A DNA stretch of 64,000 nucleotides, taken from positions 1,970,936 through 2,034,935 of the forward strand of contig NZ_CM001514.1 in the NCBI RefSeq assembly GCF_000263715.2. The letters are read 5' to 3'. The notes under the pieces are model-generated. The model made no database searches. It saw only the letters and a program-made list of their open reading frames with translations, and was not told where the DNA came from. The DNA is from Pseudomonas synxantha BG33R. GTDB lineage: Bacteria > Pseudomonadota > Gammaproteobacteria > Pseudomonadales > Pseudomonadaceae. This document shows, piece after piece, positions 51,484 through 60,501 of the stretch; position 1 is the first letter of the stretch, and each line of letters begins with the position of its first letter. A program made the position numbers and the translations under genes.

Positions 51484-53228
51484 ATGTTGAATATAAGTGC
51501 ACCTGTTTTGAGCCTCCAGGTTTCTAGCCATGCCGCTCAGCCGTCGTCACCTGCGGCACTTCCTGGCAACAATGAAGCCAGTAGAGCGCATCACCACGAG
51601 CACTCGACCACTCGTCTGAACCCCTCAAATAACTCCCAGCTGCTGAGTTTATCTGAGCAGGTGACAGGCGGACTCACCCTCCTGCCTCGATTGTTCGGAT
51701 CGAGCGTCAATATCGGTGTGCCCCCCAGGCTGCTGCAACTTGGAGAAGTCGCCACTTCCACTTTGTCTTTTTCGTTCATCTCCGGGTTTGGCACTGAAGT
51801 ACTTAGATGTGAACCCAAGCCTGAGGGAGATGATCACCCCAAGCCAATTGTCGATAAAACACCAAAGGACGAGCCCAAGGCTGGTGTCGATAAAACACCA
51901 AAGGACGAGCCCAAGGCTGGTGTCGATAAAACACCAAAGGACGAGCCCAAGGCTGGCGCCGATAAAACACCAAAGGACGAGCCCAAGGCTGGCGTCGATA
52001 AAACACCAAAGGACGAGCCCAAGGCTGGCGCCGATAAAACACCAAAGGACGAGCCCAAGGCTGGCGCCGATAAAACACCAAAGGACGAGCCCAAGGTTGG
52101 CGCCGATAAAACACCAAAGGACGAGCCCAAGGCTGGCGCCGATAAAACGCCAAAGGATGAGCCCAAGCCAGGCGTCGATAAAACGCCAAAGGACGAGCCC
52201 AAGGCTGGCGCCGATAAAACACCAAAGGACGAGCCCAAGCCAGGCGTCGATAAAACGCCAAAGGACGAGCCCAAGCCAGGCGTCGATAAAACGCCAAAGG
52301 ATGAGCCCAAGCCAGGCGTCGATAAAACGCCAAAGGACGAGCCCAAGCCAGGCGTCGATAAAACGCCAAAGGACGAGCCCAAGCCAGGCGTCGATAAAAC
52401 GCCAAAAACGAGCCCAAGCCAGGCGCCGATAAAACGCCAAAGGGCGAGCCCAAGGCTGGCGCCGATAAAACACCAAAGGGCGAGCCCAAGGCTGGCGCCG
52501 ATAAAACGCCAAAGGACGAGCCCAAGCCAGGCGTCGATAAAACGCCAAATGACGAGCCCAAGCCAAGCCGCAACTCCAACTCGGATGACACTATCTATGG
52601 CTTCAACTCCAACACCGGAAAGCCAGAGATGACCCTGACATCCGCTTCGGACAAACCAGACTTTACCGTTTGGGATGATCGAGGCAACGATACGTTCGAT
52701 TTCTCCGGTTTCAAGCAGGATCAGTCGATTGACTTGCGAGGTGGTTCGCGCTCCAGCGTAGGTGGCATGAAGGAGAACGTCAGGATCACCGAGAAAACTG
52801 TGATCGAAAATGCGATCGGTGGTCACGGTAATGATCGGATCATTGGCAACAGTGCGGACAACGTGTTGGTCGGTGGGGGTGGGAGCGATACTCTAGTCGG
52901 CGGAGGTGGCTGGAACACGTTCAAGTTCAATGCCTTCACGGACTCGAGCCGCACCAATGCCGATCTACTGGTGGACTTCAACACGGGCCAGGACAAGATA
53001 GATTTGTCGCAAATGGCCATTGACGGCAAGGTCGCGTTTAACTTCGTTGATAGCTACAGCGGTAAAGCGGGTGACACTATTATCAAGTTCAATCCGCAAT
53101 CGGGCCGTTATCTGCTGGCAATAGACCTGGATGGAGATGGCAAGACCGACTTCCTGATTAAAAGCACGCGAATGATCAGCCCGGAAGATGTCATTGGGCT
53201 GAACGTCAAGGATGACGGTTATCTCTGA
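51484..53228 (+). pseudogene. Protease-less RTX protein (copy 2), frameshifted within its repeat linker
   Basis: The ATG at 51484 (AAGG 7 bases upstream) opens a protein with a novel N-terminus of about 110 residues (MLNISAPVLSLQVSSHAAQP onward). A linker of 12-residue DKTPKDEPK(A/P)G(A/V) repeats follows, then a serralysin C-terminal domain: DDTIYGFNSNTGKPEMTL, NDTFDFSGFKQDQSIDLRGG, RTX GGHGNDRIIGNSADNVLVGG, FNPQSGRYLLAIDLDGDGKT, ending EDVIGLNVKDDGYL. One 35-bp repeat unit (52393-52427) shifts the frame, so plain translation ends at 52632 without the RTX domain. Restoring one base gives 581 residues. It is closest to the gene at 47526 in its C-terminal half. It may be a pseudogene, a phase-variable gene or a sequencing error. 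Confidence 0.85.
51853..52571 (+). repeat. Twenty 36-bp coding tandem repeats, one of 35 bp
   Basis: Units begin with GATAAAAC at 51853 and then every 36 bp to 52393; the next starts at 52428 (35 bp later), followed by 52464, 52500 and 52536. They encode DKTPKDEPK(A/P)G(A/V). In the short unit CCAAAGGACGAG has become CCAAAAACGAG, leaving five consecutive A. Early units carry AAGGCTGG and later ones AAGCCAGG, showing block duplication. No frame of the repeat has stops, so every reading frame is open across the array. Confidence 0.95.
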
Positions 53229-53275
53229 TAGATTAATGGCGATTTTCTAGAATCGTCATTGCATGAAGTCAAGCT

Positions 53276-53315
53276 GGGCAGGACTGATCAGTAGTTGATC
53301 CAGTCCTGCCCTTTT
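53276..53315. terminator. Terminator between the RTX cluster and the MFS gene
   Basis: GGGCAGGACTGGATCAA-type arms: GGGCAGGACT and AGTCCTGCCC pair around a GATCAGTAGTTGATC inner palindrome, followed by TTTT. It lies between convergent genes. Confidence 0.88.
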
Positions 53316-53345
53316 GTGCGTGATAAAAAGTGTTGATGAGAGTGG

Positions 53346-54542
53346 TCAGGCGGTAGTCACGGAGACTTTACGGGAAGTACCCAGGAACCCTAGCAACGCC
53401 ACCAGTGGGAAAGCGCTGCCCACCAGCATCACACTCAGCCAGCCGCCGTGTTCATACACGCTGCTGGCAATTGCCGAACCGAACGCACCGCCGATGAAGA
53501 TGCTGGTCATGTAGAGCGCGTTCAGGCGGCTGCGGCTGTGGGCATCGAGGGCGTATACAGCGCGCTGGCCGAGGACCATGTTCATCTGCACGCAGAAGTC
53601 CAGAACCACGCCGGTCACTGCCAAGCCGATCACGCTGTACAACGGATGCACGAACGCCGGAAGGAAACTCAACGCGCCAAACAGCATTGCCAGCAGCGAG
53701 GCGCGGTGGGTGTGGCCGGCATCGGCCAGGCGACCGGCGATGGGCGCGGCGATGGCGCCCAGGGCACCCACCAGGGCGAACAGCGCGATTTCACTTTGGC
53801 TCAGGCCATGGTTGCGCGCCAGCTCCAGTGGAGCAGCGGTCCAGAACAGGCTGAAGGTGGCAAACATGCACGCCTGATAAAACGCACGCTGGCGCAATAC
53901 CGGCTGCTTACGCAGCAAGGTGCCCAGGGAGCGCAGCAATTGCGCGTAGCTGGCGCTGTGATCGGGTTGACGCTTGGGAATGGTCAGCATCAGCACCCCG
54001 CTGATAAACGCCATCAAGGCGGCGGCGGCCATAAACATCGCACGCCAGCCGAAGTGGTCGGCCACTACGCTGGACACCGGCCGCGCCAGCAGAATGCCCA
54101 GCAGCAAGCCGCCCATGATGCTACCGACCACACGGCCACGGGATTCGGCAGGGGCCAGGTGCGCGGCCAGCGGGATGAGGATCTGCACCGATACCGAACT
54201 GAAGCCGATCAGCAGCGACACCAGCAGGAACAGGTTGGGCTGTTCGGTGAACGCTGCGCCCAACAGGCTCGCGATAGCCAGCACGGTGGTGAAGATCATC
54301 AGCCTGCGGTTTTCCAGCAAGTCACCCAGCGGCACCAGGAAGAACAGGCCCAGGGCATAACCGATTTGTGTCAGCGACACGATCAGGCTGGCCATCGCCG
54401 GTGTCAGGCCGATGTCCGGGGCGATCAGTTCGATGATTGGCTGCGCGTAGTAGATGTTGGCGACGATGGCGCCGCAGCAAAACGCGAACAGCATGACCAT
54501 GCTCCGGGTCATGGTGCCTGTGGCGTGAGCGGTAGCGTTCAT
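53346..54542 (-). CDS. MFS transporter, drug:H+ antiporter type
   Basis: A 398-residue 12-segment major facilitator protein. Family motifs are GYALGLFFLVPLGDLLENRR (motif A, loop 2-3), ESRGRVVGSIMGGLLLGILL in the fourth to fifth segments, and a second motif A-like PIAGRLADAGHTHR. It resembles YgaY/NepI-like aromatic or drug exporters; the substrate is unknown. ATG at 54542. A REP doublet lies upstream. Confidence 0.88.
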   Translation of the reverse strand: MNATAHATGTMTRSMVMLFAFCCGAIVANIYYAQPIIELIAPDIGLTPAMASLIVSLTQIGYALGLFFLVPLGDLLENRRLMIFTTVLAIASLLGAAFTEQPNLFLLVSLLIGFSSVSVQILIPLAAHLAPAESRGRVVGSIMGGLLLGILLARPVSSVVADHFGWRAMFMAAAALMAFISGVLMLTIPKRQPDHSASYAQLLRSLGTLLRKQPVLRQRAFYQACMFATFSLFWTAAPLELARNHGLSQSEIALFALVGALGAIAAPIAGRLADAGHTHRASLLAMLFGALSFLPAFVHPLYSVIGLAVTGVVLDFCVQMNMVLGQRAVYALDAHSRSRLNALYMTSIFIGGAFGSAIASSVYEHGGWLSVMLVGSAFPLVALLGFLGTSRKVSVTTA

Positions 54543-54662
54543 GGCGTGCTCGTAAGGCGAAGGACGATGGGGTGAGAGAGTAAAGGCAAGGGCCGGCAGT
54601 GAGTAGGCCGCTTGGCGTGATAACTGTCATGCCGCGAAATAATGACTCAATACAAAACCCAA

Positions 54663-54752
54663 TGTGGGAGGGGGCTTGCTCCCGATAGCAGTGTGTCAGT
54701 CAGCACAGGCATTGGCTGACACACCGCTATCGGGAGCAAACCCCCTCCCACA
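54663..54752. repeat. REP doublet (REPIN)
   Basis: Inverted REP copies (TGTGGGAGGGGGCTTGCTCC outward, and its reverse complement with one change) flank a spacer containing GTGTCAGTCAGC/GGCTGACACAC, so the whole 90 bp can fold into one long hairpin. It lies 32 bp after the sulfate-binding-protein gene stop. Confidence 0.9.
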
Positions 54753-54783
54753 ATTTTGATCGAGTCTATTCAGTCAAGATCAT

Positions 54784-55785
54784 TCACTGGCCAGAGTAGA
54801 TCTGGTCAAACACCCCACCATCGTTGAAGTGGGTCTTCTGCACCGTGCGCCAGTCACCAAAGGTTTTCTCCACCGACAGGAAGTCCACCTTCGGGAAGCG
54901 GTCGGTGTATTTGGCCAACACCTTAGGATCCCGTGGGCGCAGGTAGTTGTTGGCCGCAATTTCCTGACCCTCTGGCGACCACAGGTACTTCAGGTAGTCT
55001 TCAGCGGCAGCACGGGTGCCTTTCTTTTCGACCACTTTGTCGACCACCGAAACGGGCGGCTCGGCTTCGGCGGAAACGCTTGGATAGATCACTTCGAACT
55101 GATCGCGGCCAAACTCACGGGCGATCATTTCTGCTTCGTTCTCAAAGGTCACCAGCACGTCGCCGATCTGGTTGGTCATGAACGTAGTGGTCGCGGCACG
55201 TCCACCGGTGTCCAGCACGGGCGCTTGTTTGAACAGTTTGCCGACGAAGGCCTTGGCCTTCTCTTCGTCGCCGCCGTTCTTGAGCACATAACCCCAGGCC
55301 GACAGGTAGGTGTAGCGGCCGTTACCCGAGGTTTTCGGGTTGGGCACTATCACTTGCACGCCGTCCTTGAGCAGGTCCGGCCAATCTTTCAGGGCTTTGG
55401 GGTTGCCTTTGCGCACGATGAATACGGTCGCAGAGGTAAAGGGGGCACTGTTGTTCGGCAGGCGCGTGACCCAGTTGTCCGGCACCAGCTTGCCATTGTC
55501 GGCCAGGGCATTGATGTCGGTGGCCATGTTCATGGTGATCACATCAGCCGGCAGGCCGTCGATTACCGAGCGCGCCTGTTTGCTGGAGCCGCCGAAGGAC
55601 ATCTGCAGCGTCAACTTGTCGTTCGGGTGCTCGGCTTCCCAATGCTTCTGAAAAGCGGCGTTGTAGTCCTTGTAGAAGTCGCGCATCACGTCGTAGGAGA
55701 CGTTGAGCAGGGTGGTCGCTGCCTGGGCAGAGCCCGCCAAGGCCAGGCCGGCGGCCAGAAGAGAGGCGCTGAGGATTTTTTTCAC
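54784..55785 (-). CDS. sbp: Sulfate ABC transporter periplasmic binding protein
   Basis: A 333-residue periplasmic sulfate-binding protein: signal peptide ending AGSAQA, then LLNVSYDVMRDFYKDYNAAF, QMSFGGSSKQARSVIDGLPA and VIVPNPKTSGNGRYTYLSAW, all sulfate-binding family blocks. The permease and ATPase genes (cysTWA) are not next to it here, so it stands alone as a likely sulfur-starvation-induced gene. ATG at 55785 with AAGGAATGAGCAG upstream. Confidence 0.94.
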   Translation of the reverse strand: MKKILSASLLAAGLALAGSAQAATTLLNVSYDVMRDFYKDYNAAFQKHWEAEHPNDKLTLQMSFGGSSKQARSVIDGLPADVITMNMATDINALADNGKLVPDNWVTRLPNNSAPFTSATVFIVRKGNPKALKDWPDLLKDGVQVIVPNPKTSGNGRYTYLSAWGYVLKNGGDEEKAKAFVGKLFKQAPVLDTGGRAATTTFMTNQIGDVLVTFENEAEMIAREFGRDQFEVIYPSVSAEAEPPVSVVDKVVEKKGTRAAAEDYLKYLWSPEGQEIAANNYLRPRDPKVLAKYTDRFPKVDFLSVEKTFGDWRTVQKTHFNDGGVFDQIYSGQ

Positions 55786-55879
55786 TGCTCATTCCTTGTT
55801 GTTCGAGAAGAGGGGAGGCAATTTGCCAGCGACTATAGCCGGGCCTGCATAGACCTTTAAAGATTAAAACGAACTTTGC

Positions 55880-56704
55880 TTATTCCAGTTTATGGAAAAG
55901 ATTGCTGCCACAGCGCGAGCAAAACGCGGCGTTGGGTTCGTGGCTGTCTTTCTTGCACGCCGGGCACTCGGTACGCAGCTGTTCACCGCGCATGGCACTG
56001 GCCAGCTCGGCGGTAAAAATGCCTGTAGGTACGGCAATGATCGAATAACCGGTGATCATGACCAACGATGAAATCACCTGGCCCAGCGGTGTCTTGGGCA
56101 CGATATCGCCGAAGCCCACGGTGGTCAGGGTCACGATGGCCCAGTAGATGCCCTTGGGAATGCTGGTGAACCCATGTTCCGGGCCCTCGATCACGTACAT
56201 CAAGGTACCGAACACCGTCACCAGCGTGCACACGCTGACCAGGAACACCACGATCTTCTGCTTGCTGCCGCGCAGCGCCGCCATCAAATAATTGGCTTGC
56301 TTGAGGTAGGGGCTGAGCTTGAGCACGCGGAAGATTCGCAGCATCCGGATGATGCGGATGATCAGCAGGTACTGCGCATCGCTGTAGTACAGGGCGAGGA
56401 TGCCGGGGACGATGGCCAGCAGGTCCACCAGGCCATAAAAGCTGAAGGCATAGCGCAGCGGCTTGGGCGAACAATACAGGCGCAGGCCGTACTCGATGGC
56501 GAAGATCAGCGTGAAGCCCCACTCGATATAGGCCAGCACGTCCGCGTAGTTCTGGTGGATCTGGTCGATGCTGTCGAGCATCACGATCACCAGGCTGGCG
56601 AGGATGATCAGCAGCAGGATGCCGTCAAAGCGCCGCCCGGCGACGGTATCGCTTTGAAACACCATGATGTAGAGCCGCTGGCGCCAGTCGTTGTTGCTGT
56701 CCAT
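55880..56704 (-). CDS. Voltage-gated-type ion channel with C-terminal zinc ribbon
   Basis: A 274-residue six-segment ion channel: S1-S4 within residues 25-150, S4 with basic repeats (IIRIIRMLRIFRVLKLSPYL), pore helix WAIVTLTTVGFGDIVPKTPL with the K+ filter TVGFGD. The C-terminus (about 245-272) has CPACKKDSHEPNAAFCSRCG, a two-CxxC zinc ribbon. A K+ channel is the best reading; regulation through the ribbon is speculative. Next gene upstream is the urea transporter, 31 bp away. Confidence 0.9.
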   Translation of the reverse strand: MDSNNDWRQRLYIMVFQSDTVAGRRFDGILLLIILASLVIVMLDSIDQIHQNYADVLAYIEWGFTLIFAIEYGLRLYCSPKPLRYAFSFYGLVDLLAIVPGILALYYSDAQYLLIIRIIRMLRIFRVLKLSPYLKQANYLMAALRGSKQKIVVFLVSVCTLVTVFGTLMYVIEGPEHGFTSIPKGIYWAIVTLTTVGFGDIVPKTPLGQVISSLVMITGYSIIAVPTGIFTAELASAMRGEQLRTECPACKKDSHEPNAAFCSRCGSNLFHKLE

Positions 56705-56735
56705 AAATCCTGCCTGAAGCGAATATCGAGCAAGC

Positions 56736-57611
56736 CTAGGGGGATTCGAACGGGCTGTCCATGCGGGGTTTGTGAAGCAACCGGTGGCCGGCGCGCACCA
56801 GCCAGCAGGCGAGGATAAACGGTGCGGTCAGTGCGGGCAGGTGCAGGGCGGCAAAGCCCGGCGTGAGCAGGATGGCCAGGCCGATGCCCAGCAGCGGCAA
56901 CCAGGGCTGGCGACTTAACGGGCTCAGGGCCAGGGCCGCCAATGCCGGGTTATAGCTGTGCAGACCGAGCAGGGCACCGGAAGGCTCGTTCAGCCACAGG
57001 CCGGCCAGCACACCGAGGCTGGCGCCGATCATGACCCATGCGGCGGCACGGCGGTCAGCCAGCAGCAAACCCAGGGCGATTAAAAGACCCGCCAGGGGCT
57101 GCTCCAGCAGCATGATTTGCCCAAGACCGGAAAAGGGCGCCGTGAGTACCGCGAACATGTCGGCCTGGGCCGGCGCAAGCGTAGTTTGAGGTACATGGCC
57201 GAGCAGCAGCCAGCCGAGGCCAACAAAGGGCGCGGTGTAGGCGGGCAAGTTGTGGGGCCGGCTGGCGTGTTTCAACCATTGTCGGGTGAGGATAGCGCTC
57301 AAGCCGCCGCCCGCCAGGATCAACGGCGGCACCAGCGCCGACCAGGCAAAGTGCTGGCTGATCAACAAGCCCAGCAGTACGCCGTTGTAGCTATACAGCC
57401 CGGCCTGACGCTCAGCTTTGGGATACCCGCGGCGCTGGGCGGTGAGCAACCCCGCGACACCGCCCAGCAGTGCACCGCCGAGCAAGGCCGGGGCGCCGAT
57501 CAGGATCGCCAGCAGGCACAGCAGGCCGCACAGCGGGTGGCGCTGCAGGAAAATCTGGCTGAAGCCGTTGAGCAGGGCTTCGGCCCAGTCGGGGCAGGTT
57601 GGGTTGTGCAT
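56736..57611 (-). CDS. Urea transporter (UT family)
   Basis: A 291-residue membrane protein of the urea transporter family. Two homologous halves carry the characteristic YSYNGVLLGLLISQHF and LHSYNPALAALALSPL (NGxLxGL and NP motifs), with PAYTAPFVGLGWLLL and PALTAPFILACWLV repeating. It conducts urea across the inner membrane; no urease genes are in the window. The ATG at 57611 is used; the longer frame to 57677 runs into a REP element. Confidence 0.87.
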   Translation of the reverse strand: MHNPTCPDWAEALLNGFSQIFLQRHPLCGLLCLLAILIGAPALLGGALLGGVAGLLTAQRRGYPKAERQAGLYSYNGVLLGLLISQHFAWSALVPPLILAGGGLSAILTRQWLKHASRPHNLPAYTAPFVGLGWLLLGHVPQTTLAPAQADMFAVLTAPFSGLGQIMLLEQPLAGLLIALGLLLADRRAAAWVMIGASLGVLAGLWLNEPSGALLGLHSYNPALAALALSPLSRQPWLPLLGIGLAILLTPGFAALHLPALTAPFILACWLVRAGHRLLHKPRMDSPFESP

Positions 57612-57642
57612 TTGGGGGAATCGATAAGACCGAGTTGCCCCC

Positions 57643-57732
57643 ATCGGGAGCAAGCCCCCTCCCACATTGGACTGCATTCACAATCGTAAGTATGTGAACC
57701 CAATCAAGTGTGGGAGGGGGCTTGCTCCCGAT
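57643..57732. repeat. REP doublet in the opposite arrangement
   Basis: The two REP copies at 57643-57666 and 57709-57732 point the other way from those at 44456, 54663 and 60502: the ATCGGGAGCAAGC ends are outside and the TGTGGGAG ends inside. It lies between the urea transporter start and the pyruvate kinase stop. Confidence 0.88.
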
Positions 57733-57748
57733 GAGGCCCGAACAGGCG

Positions 57749-59164
57749 CTAAATCAATGTCTCGATACGCAGCGAGTTGGTCGACCCCGGCTGCCCGAAC
57801 GGCACCCCTGCGGTAATCACCAAGGTATCCCCACGCTGCGCCATACCCTGGGCCTGGGCAATTTCCAGCGCGGTGGAACACACCTCGTCGACCTGGCGCA
57901 AACGATCATTGACCACCGAATGCACGCCCCACGCCACGCTCAAGCGTCGCGCCGTGGACAGGTTCGGCGTGAGGTTGAGGATCGGCGCCACCGGGCGCTC
58001 CCTTGCGGCGCGCAAGCTGGAGCTGCCCGACTCGCTGTAGTTCACCAGTACCGCCACCGGCAGGATGCTGCTGATGCGCCGGATCGCGCAGCTGATGGCG
58101 TCCGACACTGTGGCATCCGCCTTGGGCCGGCTGACGTCCAGTTGCGCCTGGTAATCCGGGCCATTTTCCACCTGACGGATGATCTTGCTCATCATCTGTA
58201 CCGCTTCCAGCGGGTACTCGCCCGACGCGGTTTCGGCCGACAGCATCACCGCGTCCGCGCCTTCAGCCACGGCGTTGGCGACATCGGTGACTTCGGCGCG
58301 CGTCGGCGCCGGGGAGAAGCGCATGGATTCGAGCATCTGCGTGGCGACCACTACCGGCTTGCCCAGTTGGCGGCAGGTGCTGATGATGTCTTTCTGGATC
58401 TGCGGCACGCTTTCGGCCGGCACTTCCACGCCCAGGTCGCCTCTGGCCACCATGATCGCATCGCTCAACTCGGCGATTTCCTGCAGGCGCTGCACGGCTG
58501 AGGGCTTCTCGATCTTGGCCATCAGGAAGGCCTTGTCGCCAATCAGCTCGCGGGCCTCGCGGATATCTTCCGGGCGCTGCACAAAGGACAGCGCCACCCA
58601 GTCCACGCCCAGCTCCAGGCCAAAGCTCAGGTCGCGGCGGTCCTTGGCGGTGAGCGGGCTGAGTTCCAATAGCGCTTGGGGGACGTTTACGCCTTTGCGG
58701 TCGGACAGCTCGCCGCCGTTGAGCACGGTGGTGTCGATGGCGTCGGCGTGTTTGGTGATTACCCGCAGGCGCAGTTTGCCGTCGTCGAGCAGTAGGTCCA
58801 TGCCCGGTTCAAGGGCCGCAATGATCTCCGGGTGGGGCAGGTTGATGCGACGTTGGTCGCCGGGTGTCGGGTCGAGGTCCAGGCGCAGAGCCTGGCCGCG
58901 AATCAACTGCACCTTGCCTTCGGCAAAACGTCCGACCCGCAGCTTCGGCCCTTGCAGGTCCATGAGGATGCCCAGCGGGTAATTCAGCTGGCGCTCCACT
59001 TGGCGAATCCACTGGTAACGCTGCGCATGGTCGGCGTGCTCGCCGTGGCTGAAGTTGAGGCGGAAGATATTCACCCCGGCTTGCACCAGCTCGCGAATGT
59101 CATCGATACCGTCGGTGGCCGGGCCCAGGGTGGCGAGGATTTTGACCTTCTTGTCAGGCGTCAT
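57749..59164 (-). CDS. pyk: Pyruvate kinase
   Basis: A 471-residue pyruvate kinase. N-terminal VKILATLGPATD and FRLNFSHGEHADH, LMDLQGPKLRVG, signature MAKIEKPSAVQRLQEIAE (catalytic Lys), VARGDLGVEVP and MLSAETASGEYPLEAV. It converts PEP plus ADP to pyruvate. It is the last gene of the glyoxylate-glycerate operon, where glycerate enters lower glycolysis after phosphorylation. The ATG at 59164 overlaps the glycerate kinase 3' end by 11 bp. Confidence 0.94.
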   Translation of the reverse strand: MTPDKKVKILATLGPATDGIDDIRELVQAGVNIFRLNFSHGEHADHAQRYQWIRQVERQLNYPLGILMDLQGPKLRVGRFAEGKVQLIRGQALRLDLDPTPGDQRRINLPHPEIIAALEPGMDLLLDDGKLRLRVITKHADAIDTTVLNGGELSDRKGVNVPQALLELSPLTAKDRRDLSFGLELGVDWVALSFVQRPEDIREARELIGDKAFLMAKIEKPSAVQRLQEIAELSDAIMVARGDLGVEVPAESVPQIQKDIISTCRQLGKPVVVATQMLESMRFSPAPTRAEVTDVANAVAEGADAVMLSAETASGEYPLEAVQMMSKIIRQVENGPDYQAQLDVSRPKADATVSDAISCAIRRISSILPVAVLVNYSESGSSSLRAARERPVAPILNLTPNLSTARRLSVAWGVHSVVNDRLRQVDEVCSTALEIAQAQGMAQRGDTLVITAGVPFGQPGSTNSLRIETLI

Positions 59165-60434
59165 GGTTGGCAGTCTCAAGGATCAGGATGGCGCGGAAAT
59201 CGTTGACGTTGGTGCGGGTCGGCTCGGTGACGATCAAGTCGCCCAGGGCGGCGAAATAGCCGTAGCCATTATTGTTATCCAACTCGTCGCTGGCGCTCAG
59301 GCCGAGGGCTTCGGCACGGCGGTAGCTGCAGGGGGTCATGATCGCGCCGGCATTGTCTTCCGAGCCGTCGATGCCGTCGGTGTCGCCGGCCAGGGCGTAA
59401 ACGCCGGGCATGCCCTTGAGGCTATCGGTGAGGCTGAGCAGGAATTCGGCATTGCGTCCGCCACGGCCGTTGCCGCGCACGGTGACGGTAGTTTCGCCGC
59501 CCGAAAGGATCACGCACGGCGCTGCCAGGGGCTGGCCGTGCTGCACAATCTGCCGGGCGATGCCGGCATGCACCTTGGCCACCTCCCGCGCTTCACCTTC
59601 CAAGTCACCGAGGATCAGTGGGCTGAACCCTGCCCGGCGGACCTTCACGGCCACGGCTTCCAGGGATTGCTGGGGGCGGGCGATCAATTGGAAGTGGCTG
59701 CGGGCGAGCACCGGGTCGCCAGGCTTGACGGTTTCCGAGGCGGGGTTTTGCAACCAACTGCGCACCGAGGCGGGAGCGTCGATGCCATAGCGCTTGAGGA
59801 TTGCCAGGGCTTGTTGCGAAGTGCTCGGGTCACCGACGGTTGGGCCCGAGGCGATCACCGTGGCCTGGTCGCCCGGCACATCGGAAATTGCGTAGGTGTA
59901 CACGGTAGCCGGCCATGCGGCCTTGGCCAGTCGCCCGCCCTTGATCGCCGAGAGGTGCTTGCGTACGCAATTCATCTCGCCAATGGTGGCACCGGATTTG
60001 AGCAGGGCTTTATTGATGCTTTGCTTGTCGGCCAGGCTGATGCCTTCGGCGGGCAAGGCCAGCAGCGCGGATCCGCCGCCGGACAGCAGGAAAATCACAC
60101 GGTCTTCTTCGCCCAGGTTGCTGATCAGCGCCAGTACGCGCTGGGCCACAGCCAGGCCGGCAGCATCCGGCACCGGGTGGGCCGCTTCGACCACCTCGAT
60201 TTTTTTGCACGGCGCACCGTGCCCGTAGCGGGTGACCACCAGGCCCGAGACCTCTCCCTGCCAGCAGTCTTCGACGACCAGCGCCATGGCGGCCGCGGCC
60301 TTGCCGGCGCCGATCACGATCACTCGGCCACTGCGGTCAACAGGCAGGTAGGGTTCAAGGACTTGCCGGGGGTGGGCGGCGTCGATGGCTGTGGCAAACA
60401 GCTCGCGAAGCAGGTGTTGCGGATCGACCGACAT
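59154..60434 (-). CDS. ttuD: Glycerate 2-kinase, MOFRL/TtuD type
   Basis: A 426-residue class II glycerate kinase: N-terminal RVIVIGAGKAAAAMALVVED, FLLSGGGSALLALPAEGISL, NCVRKHLSAIKGGRLA, SDVPGDQATVIASGPTV, and the C-terminal MOFRL block with ILSGGETTVTVRGNGRGGRN and DTDGIDGSEDNAG. Older annotation calls it hydroxypyruvate reductase; the kinase role producing 2-phosphoglycerate is better supported for the family. It is downstream of glxR across a REP doublet and overlaps pyk. Confidence 0.92.
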   Translation of the reverse strand: MSVDPQHLLRELFATAIDAAHPRQVLEPYLPVDRSGRVIVIGAGKAAAAMALVVEDCWQGEVSGLVVTRYGHGAPCKKIEVVEAAHPVPDAAGLAVAQRVLALISNLGEEDRVIFLLSGGGSALLALPAEGISLADKQSINKALLKSGATIGEMNCVRKHLSAIKGGRLAKAAWPATVYTYAISDVPGDQATVIASGPTVGDPSTSQQALAILKRYGIDAPASVRSWLQNPASETVKPGDPVLARSHFQLIARPQQSLEAVAVKVRRAGFSPLILGDLEGEAREVAKVHAGIARQIVQHGQPLAAPCVILSGGETTVTVRGNGRGGRNAEFLLSLTDSLKGMPGVYALAGDTDGIDGSEDNAGAIMTPCSYRRAEALGLSASDELDNNNGYGYFAALGDLIVTEPTRTNVNDFRAILILETANHDA

Positions 60435-60501
60435 AAGCGGGCTCCCGGGGGATTCTTGTTGTTAGGAGTGCAGCCATTTCAGATTTGAAATGCGGTCAAA
60501 A

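Noticed and set aside
51853..52571. CRISPR-like regular repeats
   Set aside because: Units are contiguous 36-bp copies with no spacers, in frame with coding sequence; this is a protein tandem repeat.
51649..52826. Three long minus-strand open frames (about 260-330 codons) and a 238-codon plus-strand frame across the repeat array
   Set aside because: The 36-bp repeat has no stop in any frame, so every frame is open. The products are monotonous and only the DKTPKDEPK frame joins sensible N- and C-terminal domains.
53448..54575. 375-codon plus-strand frame opposite the MFS gene
   Set aside because: Composition rich in His/Gln/Arg typical of an antisense shadow; the minus strand has 12 membrane segments and MFS motifs.
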